DNA of 64,000 nt from Hymenolepis diminuta (Eukaryota; Platyhelminthes; Cestoda; Cyclophyllidea; Hymenolepididae): assembly GCA_900708905.1 (NCBI GenBank), contig CAADRB010000006.1:1018049-1082048 (forward strand), given 5' to 3'. The position numbers and the translations under genes are program-made. The notes under the pieces were generated by a model, which did no database searches, was not told the origin of the DNA, and saw only the letters and a program-made list of their open reading frames with translations. Shown here piece by piece: positions 12,071 to 23,200 of this stretch (position 1 is the first letter of the stretch; each line of letters begins with the position of its first letter).

Positions 12071-15000
12071 ATGGATATAAAGTCCGATTCATTCGCCGGC
12101 TCTGGTGATTATTTCGATATACCAGCCGCTGAGCAAGAAGTTACAGTCGATTCTAACGATCAGCCGAACACGTCATCAACTGTAGGTGCTTCACTCGTTC
12201 AAAATATTCCAACAGTGCGAAATGATACCATTCTCCAACCCGTTAGTCAACAGGTTTTTCGGTTACCAAGTACTCCTCAGAATCGTCCTCGTGTAATTAT
12301 GCTGCAACGTACAAACCAAGGTCAAATCGTAGGCGCCCAACAAACCCAATCACACCAATCTGGTCAGGAGATAAGAGTTAGTCATTATCATCAACAATAT
12401 CTTGTGTATCCTCTTCCTGAGTTTCCATTGCTTTCATTTATTTTTCTGCTTAGGGTATAAGATATGTAACTTTGCCTGGTGCGGGAGGCAAGCAGATTAA
12501 AGCTGCTGTTATTCCTAAACATATGCTTCAACGCGGTCTCAGATTTGTGACGGGTTCAGGTCAACAAACAATCACTTCTGGGGGAACAGTGGTTGTTAAT
12601 AATCAATCTGGTACATCCGGCACACCTCGGATTCTTACTCTCAGACCAGCTACTCAAATTGGTGGTCAAGCTGGCCCCGGGGTGACCTTTTTGAGCCCTG
12701 CCGGGGGTGGTCAGATTCGGCCGGTATATATCTGTTTTTTTTTGCCACTTTATTCTGCCTCCCATTTCTGACTACTCCCTGTCTTTTTTCTCCCTCTTGT
12801 TTTAGAGGACGATTATTGTTTCAAATGCTGGTGGCCAGGCTCGTGTAACTCAGGGCTTCGCGTTAAATCAGCAATTGTCACAACAGGAGGAAATGGAGAA
12901 CTCTTATATGCATCAAGGACCTGATAGCTATGTCCAACAAGGATATCTCGATTTGTCTGCCACTGCGGCTGGCGCACATCCGGGCCATTTCGGTCGCCAA
13001 ACAAGTCCCAGTGGGCATGAAGGCGAGGGAGAGGAGGATCAGTAAGTTAATCTTTTTGTCTAACTTTTTTCAAACCTGTCATGTCAGTTAATCATTTTGG
13101 GCACCACCTTTAGTGTAAACACTGGACTTAAAACCAATGGCTTGAGACGCTACGCTCGATGTGTTTGCAATAAAGTGAAAGAAAAGGGAATTACCTCTTA
13201 CGGGGAAGTAGCAGACGAATTAGTTCACGAATATGCTGCAGAACATCCCATGATTCCTTCTGAACAGGTGTGCATTATCGTCTCTTTAAATCTGTTTTCC
13301 AGAGGCTTAAACTATGATAAATGTTTGTTTTGTAGCTCCACTACATTCAAAAGAATATCCGTCGTCGTGTCTATGATGCGCTGAATGTGTTGATGGCTCT
13401 AAATGTTCTACAAAAAGAGAAAAAGGAGATCAGATGGATGGGTCTTCCCGTAAATATGATTGAGGAATGTCGTAGGTTGGAAGATGAAAGGGAAAAGCGT
13501 CAAAATTCTCTTCGGAATAAGGTATATTGCCCTTTTATATGCAAATCGATCCGATTTGGGTTGGGTCCTAATGGATTTTGTGTTGTGTTTTAGACCGCTG
13601 AAATACAAGAGTTAATATTGCAGTTGATTGCCTTTAAAAATCTCATCTCTCGTAATCGTTTGACTGAAAATATTCGAAGAGAGCATCAGGAACACCAAGC
13701 TGCTGCCGGTAATCAGAAGCCATCCAACAACGTGGATGAAAATGTGGCTGCTTTAATTCCTCAGCGTCTTGATCGCATTTCTCTGCCATTTCTTGTCGTT
13801 TCAACCAATAAAAAGGCTGCTATTGATTGCAATATCTCCAAGGACAAGTTAGTCACTCGTTTTCATTTAACCAATGCGGGTATGTTCGGTTTTAACGGCG
13901 ATGTTTTGTCGAATTTACAGGCTGGAGTATTTCTTCAATTTTGACCAGCCCTTCGAAGTTCGGGATGAGGTGGATACATTAAAGCGAATGGGCCTCACTC
14001 TACGATTGGGAAGTCCGCAATGCACCCAGGAAGAGTATAATCAGTGCCTTGAACTCATCCCTCCTTCACTTCGGTTCTATGTTGAAGGTAATTCCTTTTC
14101 GACAATAGAAAATCTTGCCGCTTCTCGCCTCCATTTCCTATTAATAACTTATCTCATTCTTAAGTGGACTAGCTAGTACGATGTCCATTGCTTTGAAGTA
14201 CGGATATCCACAAAGAGGAGAATTTATATTCCTTATAAGCAACTTGTATGGAGCTAACATCACTGATGGTAATTCTGTTCAATGGATGCGTACCGATCTT
14301 GTGATCTTAGACCGGTAGAGGTTCACATTGATTACTCTGCGACACCGGCACTTTGGATAGGGAAGTGCGTTTGGTCAGCATTACTCAAAGTAGATGCTCG
14401 TATGCATTATTGCTTGGTCACGTGGTCGAGAACATCAGTTCACTGTTATGGAAATGATCAGTTGCTGAGAATGGAATGTATCTCCATTCCATTCATGATT
14501 ATTGTTTTAGGAAATCCGCTTTTTCAGTGGGCTTAGGGAACTGAAGTTCTCTTAGTGGCAAAAAGTTTCTTTATTGTGTTAGGTAAAACTTGTCAGAATT
14601 TGGTTTTAAAATCCAAATAGTGTACCGTGTAAATGACGTACTCGAAAATTGTTTCCTGTGAATATAATATAACCAGTAGGGGAAACAATTTTGAACAAAA
14701 TGCGTAATTATTATACGTGTTAGTGGCGTGGTAGTACGCGCACGTTTGTCAACTCAGAAGTCGGGTGTTCGATACATATCGGATCATTTAACTGATTAAA
14801 TAATTGTTCTGGTCGATGAAAGGATGACAGTGCGAGTTTATCAACTGGGAGACATCGAAATACTCTTTCTTTAACCAGGATGAATGTTAAATAACACATT
14901 TTCAGTTGGCCTGAGAAATTATTTTTATTGTTTTAAATGATTTTTTAGCATGATGGCAGTGTCAAGTTAGGGAAGGACATAAAAGCAAGGCCTTAGAACC

Positions 15001-16974
15001 ACGCATATTAATAATATGTTAGTTTATTCTAAAAAAAATTGTTAATAAAAATATTGGAATCGAAAAAAAACACTTAAAATCTTATAATTCTGGAGGATTA
15101 ACCCCCGTATTCAATGTATGACCTTGTGGGAAATAAGCATGATCTTCGTTCGCGTAGGTTTCAGTTTTGATATGATTATTGGTAATGAAGTCCAGCATAA
15201 ACAAACATTTTCTTGTTTGTGTACTCTAAATCACACAAATTCTTTCACCGAGGAAGCATGTAAATTAATTTGTGATATACCAGTATTTTCTTAGTGTTAG
15301 CTTATACTAGCATACTACTAAAACTTATACGGTCAGATATTGTGATTTTTTGATGATCAGCTGTATACCGTGCGTCCACGATTTGACGTGTCCGTTCATT
15401 CTGAGTATTCACCTTCCCTATTCGTTAGCATTAAATCCCTCACTTCCCCCTCCCTCCCTTCATTCCCAAAGTCATAACTGAGACTATTTGGGGGATCATC
15501 GTTTAAGCAGTTTTTCACTAGTGAAGTTGAGCTATGCGCAGTTTAGAAAGAAGTTTAAGAGACTTATCTAAACTGCCGCTTACTGTGTGCTTAGGACATT
15601 GTAATTACTAGGTAACATTAATTTAGCTAAATGCTATTAATTAATCTATATCCTTTTCTTTTTTCCTCGGTTAGCCGTTTACCTACGTCGTTACGCCATA
15701 ATTCCAGATTTTGATAGTCCCCGTAAAAGTTAGCCTAGTTGAGAAAGGCTACAACCTCTTAGTCTTTTGTATAGAGCATTCTTGCTTGCCAAGCTACCAC
15801 TCCTCTAGATTCTATGATCTTCCCTGTAAAATAAGATGGAGAGAAAACAGAAAGTGCTTTGAATACAAACCAAGGTAGATTTCCATCACTTAACTAGTTA
15901 ACTGAATTTGTATATGGGTAGTATAAGGTATAGGCTAAAGAGTGAAGCAAGAGATGAGAGTACGATGTAGAATTTAAATGACTGAAGAAGATCGATAAGT
16001 TATACTGCAATCTCCAAATATAGGCTTTTAAACATGAACATCTGTTCATAGTTGTTGAAGAACCGTTTTCTTTCCTTTCATAATAGGAACAAATGTCTAT
16101 CAAGTTTTCAACTTTAGTAGAATACGCAAACATAAAAAAGCTAAAATAGGGAAAATTGAGGAAGCGTAAAAGCGGATGTCAAGATTATAAGAGATAAAAA
16201 AATCCCAAAGTGTGTCCTCTGATTTGAGCTAAGTTACGGGTTAGAATTGTGAGTTTACTTCATAGGCCGAAACTCTTGCTGTGCTGTAATTCAAGCTATC
16301 AGATTAGTATAATGCACTTGTATTAGAGTTTCTAAATGCTATTCTAATAAAATAGTTTCGCTTTTTGTTTTTTAGCTATCTACGAGCGTCGCCAAGCCAT
16401 AGTTCCAGATTTTGATGCCCTACATCAACAGCGTCGTCTTTTCGTCGAAGCCCGCTTGGCTGAAGTTTCTGGAACAGGGGGAGGAGGGGATCCAAACAGC
16501 AATTCCCATGGTGCTGGTAGTGGTGGTCGTTTTGGCGATGACGAGTTTTTTGGCGGTGAGAGCGAAGGTCAGTCCGCATCAGAACAGATACATCTGACTC
16601 GTGGTGGTGGTACTGATATCACTCCTGGAGACACCCAACACTACGCTCGAGCCGCGGCTTCCCGTGGTTTTGTTGTACCTGGCGGCCCTGGAGGTCTCTT
16701 GCGCCATTCTGCGAACAGTATTCATCGTCAGGCCGTCAAAATGACAGTTGAAAGTGCTTTGGCTGAAAGCGCTGCTGCAGAAAATGCGTCGGCGGCTGCT
16801 GCAATTAGTGCAGCAGGAGATGGACGTTTATTTGAGGTTGGAGAGGATGAATCAGATGTGGATATGGTTGAGGAAGAGGAGGAAGAAGAAATGGACAATG
16901 AATCGATAAATGATGATGTGGACATGGTTGAAGTCGAAGGCCATGTTAAAGCTCGTCATCCGTCGGATTCTTAA
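12071..16974 (+). CDS. TFDP1: Transcription factor DP (E2F dimerisation partner), 8 exons
   Basis: E2F heterodimer partner acting in the nucleus at cell-cycle promoters. Exons: 12071-12376, 12454-12723, 12806-13041, 13114-13267, 13336-13521, 13594-13847, 13921-14087, 16376-16974. All introns are GT-AG, phases agree, and the product is 723 residues. The DP winged helix starts near residue 276 ([15 protein letters not shown]) and continues through [15 protein letters not shown], which contains the DNA-contacting RRRVYD, to [12 protein letters not shown]. The dimerisation region follows: a coiled-coil-like segment ([19 protein letters not shown]), then [19 protein letters not shown] and [14 protein letters not shown], a well-conserved DP block joined across intron 6. 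It is much longer than human TFDP1 (410 residues) because of about 275 Gln/Gly/Ser-rich N-terminal residues and a Gly-rich, acidic tail with two DVDMVE repeats. The start was chosen at 12071, five bases after a splice acceptor; an in-frame ATG at 11993 would need that acceptor to be skipped. Orthology to DP is very sure, the exact N-terminus less so. Confidence 0.95.
14720..14880 (+). mobile_element. tRNA-derived SINE, decayed copy 2
   Basis: The A-box-like TGGCGTGGTAGTACGC (14724-14739) and B-box-like GGTGTTCGATAC (14764-14775) have tRNA spacing. The non-tRNA body then continues with the TAATTGTTCTGG, AAGGATGACAG and AACTGGGAGACATC blocks that parallel the body of copies on the minus strand. 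The T-stem does not pair properly, so this is not a functional tRNA gene. It sits in DP intron 7, in the gene's sense orientation. Confidence 0.65.
15675..15733 (+). other. Duplicated alternative exon candidate of the DP gene
   Basis: After an acceptor (TCGGTTAG) the sequence continues in the same phase 1 as exon 8 and encodes [19 protein letters not shown] then TAG. Exon 8 starts [19 protein letters not shown]. The first 41 bases of the two are identical at 31 positions by eye, and most differences are conservative at the protein level. Two uses are possible: a short alternative last exon ending at the TAG (15731-15733), or a 48-nt symmetric cassette ending at 15722 before GTAAAAG. No AATAAA lies close downstream, which weakens the terminal-exon reading. 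It may also be a decayed duplicate. The retained frame, acceptor and phase favour function. Confidence 0.5.
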
Positions 16975-17052
16975 ACACCAAACACGAACAGTCTATGTAA
17001 ATTTTGGGATTTTAGTACTTCACTACCTATATATATTTTTGTGTCCCCTATG

Positions 17053-17058
17053 AATAAA
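17053..17058 (+). promoter_or_regulatory. Poly(A) signal of the DP gene (first)
   Basis: AATAAA lies 79 bases after the DP stop codon. A second AATAAA follows at 17212-17217, only about 26 bases before a splice acceptor of the TDP1 gene. Confidence 0.7.
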
Positions 17059-17211
17059 CTATTCTATATATCCATCCATCATTTCTTGTATCTGAAATTT
17101 GGGAATATAATATATGCGGTCCTTTATGTATGCACAGTCTCTTGCCTCTCGTGTTTGATTTATGAACGCTATCAGCGTTAATCTTGTTTACTGAATTAAG
17201 TGGAATATTTG

Positions 17212-17217
17212 AATAAA
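17212..17217 (+). promoter_or_regulatory. Second poly(A) signal between DP and TDP1
   Basis: AATAAA stands close before the TDP1 acceptor at 17243. A poly(A) signal followed at once by a trans-splice acceptor is the usual arrangement inside polycistronic units; either AATAAA could serve the DP mRNA. Confidence 0.5.
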
Positions 17218-17227
17218 AAGGTGGCTT

Positions 17228-17243
17228 CCAATCTTTGTTGCAG
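17228..17243 (+). promoter_or_regulatory. Candidate spliced-leader trans-splice acceptor of TDP1
   Basis: A pyrimidine-rich stretch ending in TTGCAG stands 17 bases before the TDP1 ATG and within 270 bases of the DP stop, leaving no room for a normal upstream promoter and 5' UTR exon. Flatworms are known to use spliced-leader trans-splicing and some polycistrons. An ordinary cis-splice from an exon inside the DP locus cannot be ruled out. A leader joined here would put any AUG it carries out of frame with the chosen ATG. Confidence 0.5.
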
Positions 17244-17260
17244 TTGGGAGACCGAAAAAG

Positions 17261-20200
17261 ATGGATGGGTCAACATCATCAGAACGAACAGGACTTAAGA
17301 GGTAATTCTCAAATACCAGAAAAGTAACTGTTTCAGAAAGCATTCGAAAATATTAGATCCATCAAAAAAACGGGAACTATTTGATACGAGAATACCATGC
17401 AAGTACGGATCAGAATGCTATCGGAAGAATCCAGATCATTTCAAGGAATATTCACATCCAAGTACTTCTCAAGATTGTAATTCCCATTCAAGGAGCTCTA
17501 ATAGGCCTGACGATTTCGGATCAGATTATGGGTTTTATGTGTTCCGGGTGCCTGGAGTGAAATATGGCTCGATTCCAACAATTATACTGTCGGGTAAGTT
17601 GATTTCAAAAAAGCTTGCAAAGTCCAGACGAGCTGAGCTTAGTGCATAAGGCCATTTTGGATGTTATTCAAACACTAGTGCATTTCATCAAAGAACAGCA
17701 TTTTGAACAGAATGCTAATGGTTGCAAAATTATATTACAATAGCAAAAAATTATATTTTACATATGAAAAGGTTATAGCTTTAATCATGAGAAAGTATCT
17801 TAATATGGAAAGCGGTATAATAGTTAATTGACGGTTGAAATGGGGGAAAGGAAGGTCAAGTAGAAATAGTGTGAGCTTTCAATTCGGGATATATTGAGTT
17901 GGTCATTTTTTTTAAGTTCTTATGTTTCGTACTTCAAATTTCACGATTGAATTCATATCGTAATATTTGTTAATCGTGCAACCTCGATAAGTATGTCGCC
18001 TTAGATAATAAAAGGCGTCTAGGCGATACTAATTAACTTCTTAACTTAGTCAATCATCATTAATTATATTGATTTCCATTTTTGTTGTATATTGATGACT
18101 TTATTGATTGATTCTCGCGCCATGGGAAACGACTTAGGTATTTCGATTTTTAGACTACAATGAATAGTGCGCTAAATCAATTCAGTTGGGATATTAAACC
18201 GTTTAATCTATCGATTTTTTTTATTGTTTTCGCACGCGCGGTAGAGGCAGTATATTTCACACCGAATTCGATCGATTATTGAGTGAACTATAGACACCAT
18301 TCAACAAACAAATCCTTGTTAACTTGCGATATTATTAGCCCAAATAGTGTATGGCAATTTTAAAGTGATCGAATGCATTTATTTGCAGGAATATTGAATG
18401 AGAAGAATGGCAATCTTCAGGAATCAGCACAGGTAAAAGGAGACCGTAATCCCCTAATTTTATGAAACAATTTGACTTGAAAATATTCACTTTATTTTCA
18501 GTTTAATTATATGTTTGAAGTTGATTGGATGGTTCAACAATATCCAGCAAAATATCGGTAAAAAGAACTATCAAAGATTGTAATCAATTGTATTTTTGTT
18601 AAAATATTTTTTTTTCTATAGATCTCTTCCTCTTGTTATTGTTCACGGCGCTTCAGATGGTCAAGTCAGTGAACTTAGGCACAAGGCGTCTAAAATGAGT
18701 AATATAACTGTTGTCGAGGTGAGTCACTATTAGCCTCTAAATATTTAATACATTTGTACTGTTATTGTTTAAGTAGCAATATTTGTTTTATTTAGGCACC
18801 ACTTCCAATAGCCTATGGTACACATCACACGTGAGTACTGGTTCATATCTAATTTCCTGCCAACTAAAATAAAATATTTCCATATTTAATTAAAGAAAAA
18901 TGATGCTTCTAAAGTATGATGACGGGATGCGAGTTGTGATCCATACAGCCAATCAAATTCAATCCGATTGGTACCTCCGAACTCAGGGGTAAGTGATTTA
19001 AACTCCTTGTAACTTATAAACATTTTGATTTTTCACGCAAATATCACATATTTGCATGTTACTATAATGGTGAGTAGTCAAATTGGTACTGTGGGATGCC
19101 CAGTAAGAAGGTACTGTTGGTACAATTACTCAGACCAAGTAGGAGGAAGGTAGAAGACCTGTATCTAACTGTGAGTTTAATGTGAATAAAATAAAATTGC
19201 ATATATATCTTTGGATATATGGAACTGAGCGGCCTCTGGTTAGCTGGTAATGTGGCACACGTAAGCATGGTCGGAAAGTAATCGGGGAACTCAATACCCA
19301 AGAAGCGAAATCTGCTTCTTATATTAAAATTAATTTATCGTTTCGACTTCTAAATGTCCCATTTTTGCCAGTTTCTGATTATTAATTAGTAGTTATTGTG
19401 TCTCAACCATGACCATTAAAGCTTTCTAAACTTGTTTCTTAAATGTGAAAACCAAAACGTATGCAAATATCGTGTTTTTTTGCCTCTTTTTGATGAAAAG
19501 TTAATTCGGGATTGAGAAATTGTTGACTTATCGATTGGTAGTTATTATTTACTCTTGCAAGGGTACTTGTTGCACTTATGCCGATTAGGCTTGAAAATAT
19601 TGATTTTTTTATACGTGAAATAAATGCCAATAAAGAATGCCAAATTTCAATTAAACCCTCATTCAACTTGCCGATAGTTTTCAAGAATTCCCTTGATTGG
19701 ACTTTACAAAGCATTTATGCTCAATTAGCAGAGTTATTTTATTAGGATTAAGGTTTTAACTCCGCCTATTTATTAATAGATATATTTCGTAAATTGCAAT
19801 CTTAGCTCCTGCGTCAATAAATTTGCCACTAATTACTGGTTACTTAACGCGATAATAAGAGATCATTAATATTTATGATTTCCCTTATTTTAGCATATGG
19901 ATATCGCCAAAACTCACTCCGGGGAACAAAGACTCAAAAACCAACTTTCGAGCTGATCTGGTCGAATATCTCAAAACGTATGATTCGAGGGAACTTGATC
20001 ATTGGATCGATGTTATTAAAAATCATGATTTCAGTTCTCTCAAGTGAGTATTTATAGTCCTACGATAGATCATCAATTGACAGTGATGAATTAATTTAAT
20101 ATAACGTCCTATCTTAACAGCAACCATTGACGGATTATTTTATAAAACACACTGCCGCTATACTGCTTTTTATGTATTTTCCTATACGTCATCAGAATCG

Positions 20201-23200
20201 AATTACCGTTATTTGGAAATACGTGCATGTTCTTAGTGTTTTCAGTAATAACTCGTATAATACGAAGATTGTGTGCGATATTTATAGTAAGCCATTTGCC
20301 TGTCATTATCACGCCACCGGCGTAATTATGAAATTTCCAAATCGATAAGTCACGTCCGTTTGTCGTGACGATTAACCATTTTCCGTCACACCTGACATAA
20401 AGGCCAATTAACAAACATGATTTGTTAAATCTCCACCCAAATCACAACTCACTTCAATGGTATAAGCAACTTCTAATTTGTGCCAATGAATGGTCTGGAG
20501 TCACAACAGTTCTGTCTTCTCTCTCTGAAGTCTGAGTAGTTGTGGCTTTTATAAGTAGCCGCATTTTCTTACTCTCTAATACGATCTCAATACTACATTG
20601 GTCAACTAAAATCCTTAGTCAGTAGAGAATGAAGGCATCTGTAATGTCCCCAGTCCAGGGTGATCTAAGTTAATGGAATAGTTTTCAGCGAACGAGCTTT
20701 CAACTACACGTTCCTAGCTGAACTTTTTTCTTCATGATTCACATATTGCCCTGTCACATTTTCTGACAAATCTGTTCCTAATAAACCGAGATACGCCGTC
20801 ATCTTTTTGACTTCTATTTTGGTTTGGATGTATTGATCTTACTGCATGAGGGCGGACTTAACATCCTTCATTTTCTCTAGACGAATACTTTATTTGATTT
20901 CTTGATTTAGGGAGTCAATCTTTCTTAAAAATAGTATTGTTATCTTAACATAGTTACGTACCCAGTCTAAATTTACAGAAATTTGCGGTAGTAACCCAGA
21001 CGCATAAGTCGTGATTTGAATAATCGCCAAACTACAAATATGTGTTGGCTATTTTGTGACAGGATCATGTGTTACATTAATGGTGCACTTTAACTGATTT
21101 TTTTTGAAAATATTGCAAAAAATGTTTAATTTTAGGCTTATAGCCTGAAAAAATGTTGACTACAGTTAGTGGTTTAGAGTTGCGAACAAAATTTGTTCCT
21201 GATTTGAAATAATCTTAGATATAGTCTGATTGTTTAAAAATCGATGCGTTTCAATAAAATTCCTTTATTAAATGTGAAAACCAAAATGGGTCGGTAATTA
21301 AGCTTGGATTAGGAAATTTGTTCATATTTCTGACGAAATGTGAAGTTTATATCCTACTTTAGTTTAATTCTCCCACCTTAACTTCAAATTTGGAATCTGA
21401 CGTTTGTCGAAATTCTTGGTTATGTCTTCCTGCCGTTCGCGGACAAAGTAATTAAAAGTTAAATTTCACCGCAAAATTAAAATACATAATCCTTTAGCTT
21501 TCTCCTGCTTCTTCAAATAGTATTCTTGACCGGAAGTAGGGGTAACCACATTTCAATGCAAAATGAAAAAAATAATCAAGACTGTTTTTGCAAATGTGTC
21601 TTAATGAAAATTCGTTCTTAATGGGATAAAAGTAGATCAGAGAAATAGTTAGTAGTAACATTAACTGACTGTATGCTCTAGGAATATCTACTGATGGATG
21701 GGATACGTGATTGATTGAAAATATGTCTAATGAGAATGTAACAAGTGTTATCCACCCGTTAATTTTAATTAAAGCTTTATTTGGCTAATTACAATCGTTG
21801 TTGTTACATTATCGGGAAAATTTCTATTTCTGATCATAGGAACATTTAAATAGCCAGACTAGAGATAAAGAAGAGAGAGTAGGATGGAAATAGTCGATAA
21901 AGCTAAAGCAAAAATAAATGTCTGAATTGATAGAATTAAGTAAGTTTTCTGCATGTACTCCTTGGTTTCTGGGTGAGTTCATGTCAACGATAACATCGCT
22001 TATTGTAAGCAGTTTTTCATGACATTTCTATACATATTAGCTAGCAACACCGTTAATTCCACGCACTCATTAACGTTTAAGAACGTTAATTGCGGAGTCT
22101 TAATTTTGAAAAATGCTTTGCTGTATATAAGTTAATCCTACGTCGGTTGACGTGCGCATCTATTTTTCAATACACATTTTTAGCATTCTGAGTCTCTGAT
22201 GGGAAACTAAAAGTCTGATTTCTCTCTTGATCATTTTCTAACCAATACGGTTGGTTGATGAAAAATATTAAATTCATGACCTCTAATTTTACACTCGTGC
22301 ACCGTTACACCATCTTGGATAGGTTGAAGATTCTGAAGCGTCTCTAACTTATTTCTCTCTCTCCTTATACTTGGATTTCAAACTGAAATCCTAACTGAAA
22401 ATTGTAATTATCTGATGCTTAAATTCTATTGTATTATATTTATCTGAATGTGGGTATATTTTGTCTGAGCATTTTGATATAAGAAAGGAATTTAAATCCA
22501 CTAACCTGCAATTTTTAAAGTCGACTTCCCAATTCTTTGTCGTTTCTTTTTCACTTTCTCAATGATTAGAGACTAAGTGCGGTCAAGAGAAAGAATAACA
22601 AAACACGATTAATGGGCACGCTTGCTAGGTCACTCGTCCGTTCATTCTCTTAATAATATTTTATTTTTTCTGCTCAGATGGAAATTCTTCCCTAGAACAT
22701 TGCATGCTTAACGCCTTGAAAATTTCAGAATTTCAATCGGTGACCTAAGAATCTACTAAGTAAAGCTTATCAGTAGGTTGTCAATTGTAATGATTTATAG
22801 TTGCTGATACTGGGATAATTCAGTCAGAGTATTATAGGTAGGATAGAGATGAAGTGTTTGTGAAACAATTCCGATTGATTGATTAAAACGTTTGGAAATA
22901 TATTGTTTGGATGGACAATGATAAATTTTAATCATCTAGAGGAGTAGTAGGATGCAAGTTTCTCATCAGAGTTGCTCCAAGATGTAACTTCTCTACCCAA
23001 GATAAGCGATGAACGGGGATTCCCTCAATAGATTTTGGAATTATATGTATATATATATAAGTCATGCGTTACTAATTCTTTTCTGATGTAAGTTTTACGC
23101 ATTTATAAAGCTTTGTCAATTATCCGATTGGTTGTGTCTGACTGACTGCTAGAAATCAGTTGTCTCCAGGTATGTTTGGAAGCATATCATCAACTAGCAT

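Larger units (their letters stand above)
14088..16375 (+). other. DP intron 7 (2288 bp)
   Basis: This is the only long intron of the DP gene; the other six are 68-82 nt. It starts GTAATT and ends TTTTTTAG, and it joins phase 1 to phase 1. It holds a plus-strand SINE copy (14720-14880) and a duplicated exon candidate (15675-15733). Other open frames in it (such as 14282-14536) resemble nothing known. Confidence 0.85.

Noticed and set aside
14724..14790. Functional tRNA gene
   Set aside because: A- and B-box-like parts are present, but the T-stem and acceptor stem do not pair, and related copies with a common body exist elsewhere, so it is a SINE.
16728..16925. Minus-strand Ser-rich frame
   Set aside because: It is the antisense of the acidic, Ala-rich tail of the DP gene.
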